From contig CALOBW010000030.1 of NCBI GenBank assembly GCA_942491525.1, positions 310,001 through 374,000 of the forward strand: 64,000 bases of DNA. The letters run 5' to 3'. Shown here in pieces: positions 41,082-54,150 of the stretch (positions within the stretch are counted from its first letter, which is position 1; every line of letters starts with the position of its first letter). The notes beneath the pieces were generated by a model. That model ran no database searches. It worked only from the letters and a program-made list of their open reading frames with translations, and had not been told where the DNA came from. Made by a program: the position numbers and the translations under genes. This DNA comes from CAYWBU01 sp942491525. Its GTDB lineage: Bacteria; Desulfobacterota; Desulfomonilia; UBA1062.

Positions 41082-43154
41082 CTATTTCAAATTCCAGGCA
41101 GTATCAAAACCATCCTTGGTGGCATTGGCGATACGGCCGATCTGCTTGGCGTCACCGATGGCGTAGACGCGCTCAAACTTGCCTTTAAGCTCCTCGACCA
41201 GGGCGTTGTTGGATCTGACGCCCACAGCCAGCACAACCTGATCAGCCGGGCGCTCAATTGAAGAGCCGTCCTTGGTGCTCTCGAGGGTGATGTTATCAGG
41301 CCCGATGTTCATCAGCTTATGACCGGGGATGAACTCGGGGGCGTACTGCTTGAGGCGCATCATGGCGTCATCAAAGTTCTGGTGATAGGCGCCGGGGCCA
41401 ATCTCATCCATCATCTCGACGATTGTGATCTGATTGCCGTCCTCGGCCAGCTTCTCGGCGGTCTCGAGGCCGGTCATGCCGGAGCCGATCACAGCCACCT
41501 TCTTGCCGCTAAGTTTGATGTCACCGTTCAGGATCTCGGTGATGGTGCAGACGTGAGCCTGGTCATGTCCGGGGATGGGCGGCTTGACGGCCGAGCCGCC
41601 GGTGGCCACGATGATGGCGTAGGGGTCAAGCTCCTCAATCATCTTGAGGTCGGCGTTCTGATCGAAACAGAACTGGGCGCCCTCACGCATGGCGGCGTTC
41701 TCCAGATCGTTGAAGCACCAGTTGATCTTCTCCTTCTTGGGCGGCTTGTTGGCCAGCTGCAGCTGTCCGCCGACTTCATGATGGCGCTCGAGGACCACGG
41801 TCTCGAAGCCGCGCTCGGCCAGCACTTCGGCGGCACTCAGGCCCGCCGGACCAGCACCGACCACGACCACCTTGCGGCCCTGGCCGTCCTTGGCCGGATG
41901 GGTTGTCTCGGCCTCGCGGCCCAGGCGCGGATTGACGGCGCACTCCATGGGCAGGCACTGACGGGCGTTGATGTTCATGGATTCGAAGCACCAGAGGCAG
42001 CAGATGCAGCGTTTGATCTCATCTTCACGGCCCTGCTCGGCCTTGTTGGCCCAGTGCGGGTCACAGACCTGGGAGCGGCCCATGCAGACAAAGTCCTGCA
42101 CGCCCTCCTTGAGCTGGTCCTCGGCCTGCTGGGGCGAGCGCACCAGGTTGGCGGCCAGGACCGGAATATTAACGGCCTCCTTGACGGACTGGGCCAGGTT
42201 CTTGCGCCAGCCCGGTTCAAACGAGGTGGGCTCGAGCCAGTAGTTCATGGTCTCATAGGTGGCGGATGTTACGTCGATGGCGTCCACGCCGGCCTGCTCA
42301 AGACGGCGGGCGATCTCGACGCCCTCTTCCAGCTCGATGCCGCAGTCGGTCTCGCCGAGGCAGCGGTAGTACTCGTCGACGGCCAGGCGCACCACGATGG
42401 GGTAGTCGGGGCCGCACTCGTTTCTAACGCCCTCGATGATCTCGAGCAGAAAGCGCATGCGATTCTCAAGCGAGCCGCCGTACTCGTCGCTGCGCTTATT
42501 GGTGCGGGTGCTGAGGAACTGCTGAATCAGATAGCCGTGGGCGGCGTGAATCTCAACGCCGTCGGCACCGGCGGCCTTGGCGCGGCGGGCGCCCTGCACA
42601 AAGTCATTGACCAGCTTCTTGATCTCGCGCTGCTTGAGCGCGCGGGTCTTCTGCTTGAGGTGGCCGCAGGGCACGTCGGAAGCGGAGACAACTGAGGGAG
42701 CCCAGACCTTCTCATAGAACCACTCGGTGGCCGGCACCAGTTTGGGGAAGATCTTCCAGAAACCGGGCCAGACCTTGCCGACCCCCAGCATGACCGGCCA
42801 GAACATGACCATCAGCGAGAGGTTCTGGCGGCCAGGGTGGTGCAGCTGGATCATGATCTTGGCGCCGTGGCTGTGGATGCGGTCCACCATGACGCTGAGC
42901 GGTTTGATGTGGCTCTCCTTGCTGACCGAGAGCTGGCGCGGCGCGGTGGCGCCGTGGTAGTCATTGACGCGGGTGATGCCGGGCATGATCAGGCCGCAGC
43001 CGCCCTTGGCCCGCTCTTCATAGTAGTTCATGACCTGTTCGGACGGGGTGCCGTCAAAGTTGGCCATGCCGATCTCGAGCGGCGGCAGCACAACCCTGTT
43101 CTTCAAAACGAGTTTGCCGATCCGGCCCTCGGAAAATAGATTCTGATAACTCAT
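41082..43154 (-). CDS. Old-yellow-enzyme/2,4-dienoyl-CoA reductase-like Fe-S flavoprotein
   Basis: 690 residues from ATG 43154, which has AAAGGAGGAAC upstream. The N-terminal FMN barrel is of the OYE type (NRVVLPPLEIGMANFDG, GVEIHAAHGYLIQQFLS). A [4Fe-4S] cysteine cluster follows (CICCLWCFE, then QCLPMECAVNP). FAD- and NAD(P)-binding domains come last (VVVVGAGPAGLSAAEVL, VAVIGSGMTGLETAEKL). This is the domain order of FadH, trimethylamine dehydrogenase and related enoate reductases of anaerobes. It should transfer hydride from NAD(P)H to an activated double bond. The true substrate is unknown. Monocistronic. Confidence 0.88.
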   Translation of the reverse strand: MSYQNLFSEGRIGKLVLKNRVVLPPLEIGMANFDGTPSEQVMNYYEERAKGGCGLIMPGITRVNDYHGATAPRQLSVSKESHIKPLSVMVDRIHSHGAKIMIQLHHPGRQNLSLMVMFWPVMLGVGKVWPGFWKIFPKLVPATEWFYEKVWAPSVVSASDVPCGHLKQKTRALKQREIKKLVNDFVQGARRAKAAGADGVEIHAAHGYLIQQFLSTRTNKRSDEYGGSLENRMRFLLEIIEGVRNECGPDYPIVVRLAVDEYYRCLGETDCGIELEEGVEIARRLEQAGVDAIDVTSATYETMNYWLEPTSFEPGWRKNLAQSVKEAVNIPVLAANLVRSPQQAEDQLKEGVQDFVCMGRSQVCDPHWANKAEQGREDEIKRCICCLWCFESMNINARQCLPMECAVNPRLGREAETTHPAKDGQGRKVVVVGAGPAGLSAAEVLAERGFETVVLERHHEVGGQLQLANKPPKKEKINWCFNDLENAAMREGAQFCFDQNADLKMIEELDPYAIIVATGGSAVKPPIPGHDQAHVCTITEILNGDIKLSGKKVAVIGSGMTGLETAEKLAEDGNQITIVEMMDEIGPGAYHQNFDDAMMRLKQYAPEFIPGHKLMNIGPDNITLESTKDGSSIERPADQVVLAVGVRSNNALVEELKGKFERVYAIGDAKQIGRIANATKDGFDTAWNLK

Positions 43155-43302
43155 AGTTCCTCCTTTTATACATGGCGAGTAGCCACTCACCCTCATAGCC
43201 AAATTAGTTGCATCATGCAAGCAGATTCCAGACGCATCCCGGCAAACTTAACATCAAATAGTTAATTTAACAAACCAAGATGGGTCAAATTTTACATTAT
43301 CC

Positions 43303-43330
43303 AATAAAAGGGCCGCCAGAGAGGCGGCCC
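43303..43330 (-). terminator. Terminator of the chemoreceptor gene
   Basis: An 8-bp stem (GGGCCGCC / GGCGGCCC, 5-base loop) is followed on the minus strand by TTTTATT, seven bases beyond the MCP stop. Confidence 0.88.
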
Positions 43331-43337
43331 CTCAGAC

Positions 43338-45281
43338 TCAGAACTCTTCAAATCCGTCCGACTCGTCCAGGCCGGCCGCCTCAGCCTTGGCCGCAACTGC
43401 CGGCTGCCTGACCCGGGGCTCTTGCCGGCCGGACTGCTGCTGACGCTTGCCGGTCTGCGGCAGCTTAAACATCTCGACAATTGACGCCAGCTGCACGCTC
43501 TCGGCCTTCATGCTCTCGGCGGTGCTGGCCAGCTCCTCGACCACGCTGGCATTGGACTGGGCACTCGTGTCGATGGCCGAGACGGCGCGATTGATCTCAT
43601 CCATGCTGGTGGCCTGCTCTGCCGAAGAGGCCGCAATCTCATCAATGGCCTGGGAGAGCACATCCACATGGGCGATGATCTCCTGCAGGGACTCGCCGAC
43701 CTTGGTGACCATTCCGTCACCGACGGCGATCTTGCCCACCGTATCCTCAATCAGGACCCGCACCTCATTGGCGGCATCGCTTGAGCGCTGGGCCAGGGAT
43801 CTAACCTCTTCGGCTACCACGGCAAAGCCTTTGCCGTGCTCACCGGCCCTGGCCGCCTCCACGGCCGCATTCAGCGCCAGCAGATTGGTCTGGAAGGCCA
43901 CCTCATTGACCGAGGTGATAATATCGCCGATCTTACGCGAGGCTTCCGAGATGGCGCCCATGGCCAGGGTCAGCTCCTGGCCGATCTCGGAGTTGTGCTG
44001 CAGGGCCACCTGAGTCTCGACCGCCTTGGAACGGCTGGCGTCGGCATTCTGGGCGTTCTGCTGAATGGAGGAGGTCAGCTGTTCAATGGTGGCGGCCATC
44101 TCTTCCACGGCCGAGGCCTGTTCCTGGGAGGAGTGGGAGAGCTGATCCGAAGAGGAGCTGACCTCCAGGCTGACGTTCTGCACATACTCGGTGGCGTTGC
44201 GGATATCGCCCATGATCCGGCGCAGATTGACTACCGTGCCCTTGATGGCCTTCATCAGCAGCCCGCTCTCATCACGGCTCTTGACCTCGATCTCGTCGCG
44301 CAGGTCGCCTTCGGCCAGGTGGTCGGCCACCCCCACCGCCCGGACCAGCGGCCTGGTTATCATGCCGGAGATCAAAACCGCCAGCAGCCCGCCGGCTACC
44401 AGGGCAATCAGGCTCATCAGCAGAGCCACCCGGCTGCGGGATTTGGCACTTGCGGCAGTCATCACCAGATCTGCAGCCGCCGCCTCTTCGCTCTGCGTCA
44501 TAATTGTTTCAACTTCCGGTTCGATCTTATGCACGGCGGCCCGCATGGCCGAGGTCAGCTCCGCTATCCGCCTGTCCTCGGCCACCAGCGCGTCAAAGGA
44601 GCGCCGGTAACTGCCGACCCCGGACTCTATTCCGCTTATGCCCGACTGACGGGCAACCTGCAGCAGATTCTCCAAATTTTCATGGGTGCCGCCGACATAC
44701 TTGTCTAAACCGCGCAGCAGGTAATCCTTCTCACTGCGGCGCACCTGCAGCAGGGCCACCATCACACCCGGAACCCGGTTCTGCTGCACAACCTCCTCCA
44801 GATCATGCACCACGTCCCTGAAAGCGCCCTGCAGACCCGACTCATGGTCCAGGCCGCGTTTCTGCCAGGCCGCCACCAGATCCTTGAAGGCCACCTCATA
44901 GGCTTGCGCATCGCGGATGATCTCCTTGGCCGCGGCTACATATTCAGCATGACGCGGTTCCTCTCCGGCATGTTCGGCAGCCATATCAACAATCGCCTGG
45001 GCCTCGTGCTTAAGCTGCGCAAGATTGCCGTCAAAGGATGCCACATACTTCATATCCTTGCGCAGCAGAAAATCTTTCTCGCTGCGCCGGGCCTGCAGCA
45101 TGGCCACCTCAATCTCATTGGCATGCCCGGCGATGCCCATCTCAATCTCGATGAGATGCTCAAAGTTATCAATCGTAGAGGTGACGGTTGACTGGTAGAT
45201 CGCCACCGTCCCCAGCAGCAGCAACAGCACCAGGCCGAAGCTGCCCTCCAGTTTGCGTCTGATTTTAAGATCTCTTAACAT
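43338..45281 (-). CDS. Methyl-accepting chemotaxis protein with HBM sensor
   Basis: 647 residues. Between two membrane helices (about 12-30 and 285-310) lies a long helical periplasmic domain with a repeated L-Q-x-R-R-S-E-K-D-x-L-L-R motif (about 58-75 and 178-195). This is the helical bimodular (HBM) sensor, known in other receptors to bind small organic acids. A HAMP domain and the full signalling hairpin follow (EVAFQTNLLALNAAVEAARA). The last residues are GFEEF, similar to the CheR-docking pentapeptide (x-W-x-x-F) with Phe for Trp. CheR is encoded nearby at 46.6 kb. It is divergent from the HD-GYP gene. Confidence 0.93.
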   Translation of the reverse strand: MLRDLKIRRKLEGSFGLVLLLLLGTVAIYQSTVTSTIDNFEHLIEIEMGIAGHANEIEVAMLQARRSEKDFLLRKDMKYVASFDGNLAQLKHEAQAIVDMAAEHAGEEPRHAEYVAAAKEIIRDAQAYEVAFKDLVAAWQKRGLDHESGLQGAFRDVVHDLEEVVQQNRVPGVMVALLQVRRSEKDYLLRGLDKYVGGTHENLENLLQVARQSGISGIESGVGSYRRSFDALVAEDRRIAELTSAMRAAVHKIEPEVETIMTQSEEAAAADLVMTAASAKSRSRVALLMSLIALVAGGLLAVLISGMITRPLVRAVGVADHLAEGDLRDEIEVKSRDESGLLMKAIKGTVVNLRRIMGDIRNATEYVQNVSLEVSSSSDQLSHSSQEQASAVEEMAATIEQLTSSIQQNAQNADASRSKAVETQVALQHNSEIGQELTLAMGAISEASRKIGDIITSVNEVAFQTNLLALNAAVEAARAGEHGKGFAVVAEEVRSLAQRSSDAANEVRVLIEDTVGKIAVGDGMVTKVGESLQEIIAHVDVLSQAIDEIAASSAEQATSMDEINRAVSAIDTSAQSNASVVEELASTAESMKAESVQLASIVEMFKLPQTGKRQQQSGRQEPRVRQPAVAAKAEAAGLDESDGFEEF

Positions 45282-45477
45282 GCCGTCCCCCTTCCCAACA
45301 GTTTAAGCCTCTAAATTCGTAAGACAACGGACTTATTTCTTTAGACACATCGGGCCGGCAAGATGTTCACCAGGCCATTGCTCACATTATGATCAAATTC
45401 CACATTTCGATGATTGATTTTAAAATCTTCAGCCTTAATATTCTGCCTGCAAAGGCATAAGTGCAAAGGATGACACG

Positions 45478-46587
45478 ATGACTGAGAGCTCGATTCTGGT
45501 TGTAGATGACATACCCGAAAACATCCAATATATCAGCGAACTGCTGAAGGACCACTACAAGATCAAAATCGCAACCAACGGCGAGAAGGCCCTCAAGATT
45601 GCCGACAGTACGCCGCAGCCCGACCTGGTGCTGCTGGACATCCAGATGCCCGGCATGGACGGCTACGAAGTCTGCCAGAGACTCAAGGACGCCAAGAGCA
45701 CCCGCGACATCCCGGTGATCTTCCTGACCGGCATGAGCAGCATGGAGGATGAGCGCCGGGGCCTCGAACTGGGGGCTGTCGACTACATCGCCAAGCCGAT
45801 CAGCCCGTCGGTGCTGCTGGTGAGGGTCAAAACCCACCTCAGACTGCGCGAAGCCAGCCAGTTTCTCAAACACCAGAACCAGATCCTGGAGGAGAAGGTT
45901 CAGCAGCGCACCCGTCAGCTGGCCATTCTGCAGGACACCACCATGGTGGCCATGGGCTCACTGGCGGAAACCCGCGACAGCGAAACCGGCAACCACATCC
46001 GGCGCACCCAGCGCTACATCAAGACCCTGGCCTCATGCGCCGCCGAACATCCGCGTTTCAACAACACCCTGGATGAAGATTTCATCGACCTGCTCTATAA
46101 ATCGGCTCCCCTGCACGACATCGGCAAGGTCGGCGTGCCCGACAACATTCTGCTCAAACCGGCCAAGCTGAGCCCGGCCGAGTTTGACATCATGAAGCTG
46201 CACACGGTCTACGGCCGCAACGCCATCGACGCCGCCGAAAAGTGCATCGACCGCTCCGACAGCAACGACTTCCTGGCAATCGCCAAGGAGATCGCCTACT
46301 CCCATCAGGAGAAGTGGGACGGCAGCGGCTACCCCGAAGGTCTCTCGGGGGATGACATCCCGGTCGCCGCCCGCCTGATGGCCATTGCCGACGTCTATGA
46401 CGCATTGATAAGCAAACGCGTCTACAAGGAGGCCTTCCCCCACGAAGAGGCCGTGCACATCATCCGCCAGGGCAAGGGCATCCACTTCGACCCGGACCTG
46501 GCCGACATCTTCCTGACCGCCGCTGACGAGTTCAACCGAATCGCGCTGCAGTTCTCCGACAGCGAGGAGATCAATGCCAACGCTTGA
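45478..46587 (+). CDS. Response regulator with HD-GYP domain
   Basis: 369 residues. A receiver domain (ILVVDDIPENI, phospho-acceptor Asp in LVLLDIQMPGMDGY, Lys in YIAKPI) is joined by a coiled-coil to an HD-GYP domain. The latter has HDIGKVGVPD, and HQEKWDGSGYPEGL for the GYP motif. HD-GYP enzymes usually hydrolyse cyclic di-GMP to pGpG or GMP, so phosphorylation would change cyclic di-GMP level. It opens an overlapping set with cheR and two hybrid kinases, its likely phosphodonors. The stop overlaps the cheR start by 14 bases. Confidence 0.93.
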   Translation: MTESSILVVDDIPENIQYISELLKDHYKIKIATNGEKALKIADSTPQPDLVLLDIQMPGMDGYEVCQRLKDAKSTRDIPVIFLTGMSSMEDERRGLELGAVDYIAKPISPSVLLVRVKTHLRLREASQFLKHQNQILEEKVQQRTRQLAILQDTTMVAMGSLAETRDSETGNHIRRTQRYIKTLASCAAEHPRFNNTLDEDFIDLLYKSAPLHDIGKVGVPDNILLKPAKLSPAEFDIMKLHTVYGRNAIDAAEKCIDRSDSNDFLAIAKEIAYSHQEKWDGSGYPEGLSGDDIPVAARLMAIADVYDALISKRVYKEAFPHEEAVHIIRQGKGIHFDPDLADIFLTAADEFNRIALQFSDSEEINANA

Positions 46588-47404
46588 GGAGATCGAGCTG
46601 GACCTCCTCCTGAACGCCATCAAACAGCGCTACGGCTACGACTTTCATGAGTACGCCTCGCCCTCGCTCACCCGCCGCCTGCGCCACTTCATCTCCGGCA
46701 CACCCTACGAGAACTTCTCGGCTATGATCCCGGATATCCTGCGCAATCCGGACCTCTTCAACAACCTGCTGCAGGGCATCTCGATCACCGTCACCGAAAT
46801 GTTCCGCGACCCGCAGGTCTACCGGGAGCTGCGCGAAAACATCCTGCCCGAGCTGAACTCATTTGCGCGCATCAACATCTGGCATGCGGGCTGCGCCACC
46901 GGCGAAGAGGTCTACTCTATGGCCATCCTGCTCAAGGAGGCCGGGCTCTACTCGCGCGCCAACCTCTACGCCACCGACATCAACACCCAGGCGCTCGAAA
47001 AGGCCAAGGCCGGCATCTATCCGGTCGAAATGATCAGACAGGGTTCCGAGAACTACCGCCTGGCCGGCGGCGGCAAATCATTCGCCGACTACTACCACGC
47101 CCGCTACGGCAAGGTCATCCTGGAGCCAGGCCTCAGAGAGAACATCACCTTTTCATCCCACAACCTGGTTACCGATGAGGTCTTCAACCAGATGCAGCTG
47201 ATCATCTGCCGCAATGTGCTGATCTACTTCAACCGCAGCCTGCAGGATCGCGTCCTCAAGCTGTTTGACAACAGCCTGGTCTACAACGGCATCCTGGTGC
47301 TGGGCACCAAGGAGAGCCTGCGTTTCTCGAGCGTCTGGCAAAACTTCGAACCCCTCAATCCCGAGCACTGCACCTTCATCAAGAAGAGACCGGCGATCAT
47401 GTAG
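46574..47404 (+). CDS. cheR: Chemoreceptor methyltransferase CheR
   Basis: 276 residues with the N-terminal helical CheR domain and a SAM-binding domain. Motifs are ISITVTEMFRDPQVYRELR, IWHAGCATGEEVYSMA (SAM site), LYATDINTQALEKAK and LIICRNVLIYFNR. It methylates glutamates of chemoreceptors. It belongs to the HD-GYP/kinase set rather than a standard che operon, and no cheB, cheA or cheW gene is present in the window. The divergent HBM receptor with its GFEEF tail is a plausible substrate. Confidence 0.93.
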   Translation: MPTLEEIELDLLLNAIKQRYGYDFHEYASPSLTRRLRHFISGTPYENFSAMIPDILRNPDLFNNLLQGISITVTEMFRDPQVYRELRENILPELNSFARINIWHAGCATGEEVYSMAILLKEAGLYSRANLYATDINTQALEKAKAGIYPVEMIRQGSENYRLAGGGKSFADYYHARYGKVILEPGLRENITFSSHNLVTDEVFNQMQLIICRNVLIYFNRSLQDRVLKLFDNSLVYNGILVLGTKESLRFSSVWQNFEPLNPEHCTFIKKRPAIM

Positions 47405-47470
47405 ACCGCGCTTGCGTTCAGCCTTCTGCGCGCTATCTTTATCTAAAAAAACGTTCCCAGGGGATGGCTG

Positions 47471-50400
47471 ATGAAAAACCTCAACCTGCGGCAAAAAATT
47501 CTGCTGGGCATAGGCATCCCGGTCCTGATGGCCCTGCTGCTGGGCGCCGTCAACATGTTCAGCCTGCACGTCATTCTGCAAAGCAACAACGAGGTTGAGT
47601 CCACCTACAAGCTGATCCTCCAGGCTAGACAGGTGCAGAAGTCAGCCGTGGATATGGAGACGGGCCTGCGCGGCTACCTGCTGACCGGGCGCAGCGATTT
47701 TCTCGAACCTTACGAATCGGGAGTCAATGAAACATTCAGCCAGATCAGCAGCCTGCGCGATGCCGTCAGTCATAATCCGCGGCAGGTGGAGCGCCTCAAC
47801 CAGATGGAGGAGATCCTGCGCCAGTGGCAGCAGGACGTCAGCCAGCCCAATATCGAGCTGCGCCGCAACTCGCCAGAGCTCGACCGGCTGACCAGAAGCA
47901 TCACCCTGGGACCCGGCAAAAAATATTTTGACCGCTTCCGCTCAGTCATGGACAGCTTCATCAGCGAGGAGCATGACCTGCTCGAGGCCCGCCACGCCAA
48001 AACCCACAAAAACATCCGCAACACGGTGGCCGGCACCCTCTTATGCATCCTGCTGGCCGCGCTCACCGGATTCCTGATCAGCCTCAAGCTGAGCCGGCAT
48101 GTGCTGCAGCAGGTGGGCGGAGAGCCCCAAAAGATTGCCGCCCTGGCCAAAGATGTGGCCGACGGCAAACTGCAGCATGACATCCGGCAGGAGAGTTCCG
48201 TGGGCATCCTGGCGGCCCTCAGCGAGATGGTCGAACAGCTCGACGGCATCGTCTCAGAGGTCAACACCGTCGTCAGCCGCGTTGCCCAGGGCGACATTAC
48301 AGCCCGCGGCAACCCCAAAACCTACAGCGGCCACTGGAAAGAGCTGATCGAAAGCATCAATCTGCTGATCGACAAGATTGCCGAACAGTTTGACCGGCTG
48401 CCGACCCCCTTCAGCATCATCGACACCGAGTTCAATGTCCGCTACATCAACCGCCAGGCCAGCCAGTGGATCGGCAGACCGCGCGCTGAACTGATCGGCC
48501 AGAAGTGTTACGACATCTTCCGCACCGGCCACTGCCAGACGGAACACTGCGCCTGCGCCCGCGCCATGCAGAGCGGCAAACCGCAGAGCGCCGAGACCCA
48601 GGCCAACCCCGGCCAACGGGAGATCTTCGTCAGTTATGACGGCGTGCCCATCAAAAACCAGGACGGCAAGATCATCGGCGCCATGGACATCTTCACCGAC
48701 CAGACCGCGCGCAAGAACGAGGACTGGATCAAGAGCGGCCAGACGGCGCTCAGCCAGCGTCTGAACGGCGAGCTCAACCCCGAGGGGCTGACCCAGAACG
48801 CGCTCAACTTCCTGGCCGACTATCTGGAGGCCCAGGTGGGCGCCTGCTATCTGGCCGATGAAACCGGCCAGCTGCAGCTGGTCAGCAGCTACGCCTACAA
48901 GCTGCGCAACAACAACTTCAACAGCTTCAGGCCCGGTGAAAGCCTGATCGGCCAGGTGGCCCTGGAGAAGAGGAGCGTCCTCTTCAGGGATCTGCCGCCG
49001 GATCACTCACCGATGGAGATCAACTCCGGTCTGGGCATCAGCGCGCCGGACTCCATTCTGGTCTTTCCCCTGCTGCAGGAGGAGGATGTCCTGGGCGTCA
49101 TGGCCCTGGGACGCAGCGGCCAGTTCAGCAGCCGCCATATGGAGCTCATCGAGCGCGCCACCGAAAGCATCGCCGTCAGCCTCAACTCGGCCCAGGCCCG
49201 CCAGAAGGTGGACAAACTGCTCTCGCGCAGCCAGTCCCAGGCCGAGGAGCTCGAGGCCCAGCAGGAGGAGCTCAAACAGACCAACGCCGAGCTTGAACAG
49301 CAGGCCGAGGAGCTCAAGACATCCCAGGAACGGCTGCAGAATCAGCAGGAGGAGCTGCGCATCACCAACGAGGAGCTCACCAGCAAGAGCGCCCAGCTGG
49401 AGCAGCAGAACGCCTATATCCAGCACAAGAACCTCGAACTTGAAAACTCCCGGCAGGATCTGGACGCCAAGGCCCAGCAGCTGCAGCAGGCCACCCGCTA
49501 CAAGTCGGAATTCCTGGCCAACATGAGCCATGAGCTGCGCACGCCGCTCAACAGCCTGCTGCTGCTGGCGCGCAACCTGAGCGCCAACAAATCCGGCAAC
49601 CTGACCGAGAAACAGATCAACGACGCCCAGATCATCTACAGGAGCGGCCAGGATCTGCTCAACCTGATCAACGACATCCTGGATCTCTCCAAGATCGAAT
49701 CGGGCAAAATGGGACTCAATCTCGGTTCGTTCAAGATGAGCGATGTGGCGGCCAGCATGCGCACCACCTTCGGCGAACAGATGGCTGAGAAGAAGCTGGA
49801 CTTCAGGCTCATAATCGATGATGACGCCGTGCTGCGCAGTGACCGCCAGAAACTTGAACAGATCCTCAAGAACCTGCTCTCCAACGCGCTTAAGTTCACC
49901 GACCAGGGATCGGTCGAGCTGCGGGCCTTCGCACCCGCAAGCCCGGAGATGATCGCCGTCAGCGTACACGACAGCGGCACCGGCATCGCCCCCGAAAAGC
50001 ATGACGAAATCTTTGAAGCCTTCCAGCAGGCCGACGGCACCATCGTGCGCAAATATGGCGGCACCGGACTGGGGCTCTCCATCTGCGACCAGCTGGCGCG
50101 GCTGCTGGGCGGCCGGATCAACCTTGAGAGCAGCCTGGGCCAGGGCTCAACCTTCACCCTGCAGCTCAAACGCGACCTGCAGCCCCAACAGCCGGCGCCC
50201 GAGCCCGAGACAAGTCAGGAACTGCCGGATAACGGCAGACAGACCATCCTGATCATTGAGGATGATCCCAACTTTGCCGCAATCCTCCAGGACATCTGTC
50301 GGGAACGCGACCTGCACTGCCTGCACTCCCTAAACGGCGAGGAGGGCCTCAAGCTGCTCAAAACCCACACTATCGACGCGCTGATTCTGGACCTCAAGCT

Positions 50401-51371
50401 GCCGGACATGGACGGCTGGAGCGTGCTCAATCAGATCAAGGGCGACAAGCGCACCCGCCACATCCCGGTGCACATCATGTCGGTGGAGGAGAGCCCGGCC
50501 AACATCAAGAAACGCGGCGTGGCCGGCTACCTGCAGAAACCGATCAGCCGCGAAAAACTGGAGCAGGCCTTCAACCGCATCGGCCACATCATCACCGGCG
50601 GGGTCAAAAAGCTGCTGATCGTTGAGGATGACGCCCTGGTGGTCGAGAACCTGCAGCAGGCCTTCAGCGCCATGGAGATCCAGATCGATGTGGCTAGGAC
50701 CGGCGAAGACGCCTACCAGATGATCTCGCGCCAGGTCTATGACTGCATCATCCTGGACATGATCCTGCCGGACGCCTCGGGCCTGGAAATCATGCAGCGG
50801 CTAGACGGCCAGACCAACCTGCCGCCGGTCATCGTCTACACGGCCAAGGAGCTCAGCGACCAGGAGTGCCTGGAGCTCAACAAGTATGCCTCATCCATGA
50901 TCTTCAAGGGCACCCGCTCCGGCGATCGGCTGATCGACGAGGTGGCGCTCTTCCTGCACACGGTGGTGGAGAGCCCCAGCTCCAAGGAGCTGCACGACGA
51001 GTCCCTCAGGGACAAGAAGATCATGATCGTGGATGACGATGTGCGCAACATCTATTCGGTGATCACGGCCCTCGAGGACTGCGGCATCACCTTCGTCAAG
51101 GCCGGCAACGGCCAGATGGCCCTGGATGAACTGCGCAAGCACCCCGACACCGACCTGATCCTGATGGATATCATGATGCCGGTCATGGACGGCTATGAGG
51201 CCATGCGCCAAATCCGCCAGATACCCGAATATGAGAAGCTGCCGATCCTGGCCCTGACGGCCAAGGGCATGCAGCAGGACCGGCAGGAGTGCTTCGCGGC
51301 CGGCGCCACCGACTACCTGATGAAGCCGGTTGATCCGGACAAGCTGCTCTCAAGCATAAGGGTATGGCTGC

Positions 51372-51379
<8 letters not shown>
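47471..51379 (+). CDS. Large hybrid histidine kinase with three receiver domains
   Basis: 1302 residues. In order: membrane helix (11-33), CHASE3-type periplasmic domain with D-M-E-T-G-L-R-G-Y-L-L-T-G, second helix (about 180-200), HAMP-like region, PAS (about 300-410, with cysteines in HCQTEHCACAR), and GAF (425-570). A long Glu/Gln coiled coil (580-675) precedes HisKA (MSHELRTPLNSLL), HATPase (GTGLGLSICDQLA) and three receivers (near 930, 1045 and 1180). The middle receiver ends in an atypical way (MIFKGTRSG) without the usual KP. It resembles the large BarA-like/chemotaxis hybrids with a CheR partner. The stop overlaps the next kinase by 8 bases. Confidence 0.92.
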
Positions 51380-53889
<2,510 letters not shown>

Positions 53890-53912
<23 letters not shown>

Positions 53913-54042
53913 CGCGGGCCTGCTTCAACTCAACCATCCGGCGCCAGGCCTTGCGCGCCAGCCGCATGTCGCCGTCAGCAAAACTGCTGACAAACTGCGC
54001 CTGCAGCTCTTCCATTTCCAGGTCCTGATCAATGTCTTTCAT
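53890..54042 (-). CDS. Small 50-residue protein
   Basis: The frame begins MKDIDQDLEMEELQAQFVSS and continues as a charged, probably helical peptide (RLARKAWRRMVELKQARAK). A strong ribosome site (GAGGAGG, five bases before the ATG) supports real translation. It ends inside the last 23 bases of the convergent hybrid kinase gene. No family recognised; a small regulatory or adaptor peptide is possible. Confidence 0.6.
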
Positions 54043-54112
54043 GTTGCCTCCTCAGAAGATGTGGGGATCCGTCTAACAATTTACAGTATATGAAGCAAGA
54101 CTCGATTTTATG

Positions 54113-54142
54113 AAAAAAAAGGAGCGACTGAAAAGCCGCTCC
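54113..54142 (-). terminator. Terminator of the acyl-CoA synthetase gene
   Basis: A stem GGAGCG / CGCTCC, extended by inner CT / AG pairs, is followed on the minus strand by eight T residues, eight bases beyond the stop. Confidence 0.88.
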
Positions 54143-54150
54143 CGAAGTTA

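Noticed and set aside
41319..42695. A 458-codon open frame on the plus strand
   Set aside because: Antisense to the old-yellow-enzyme gene; no support.
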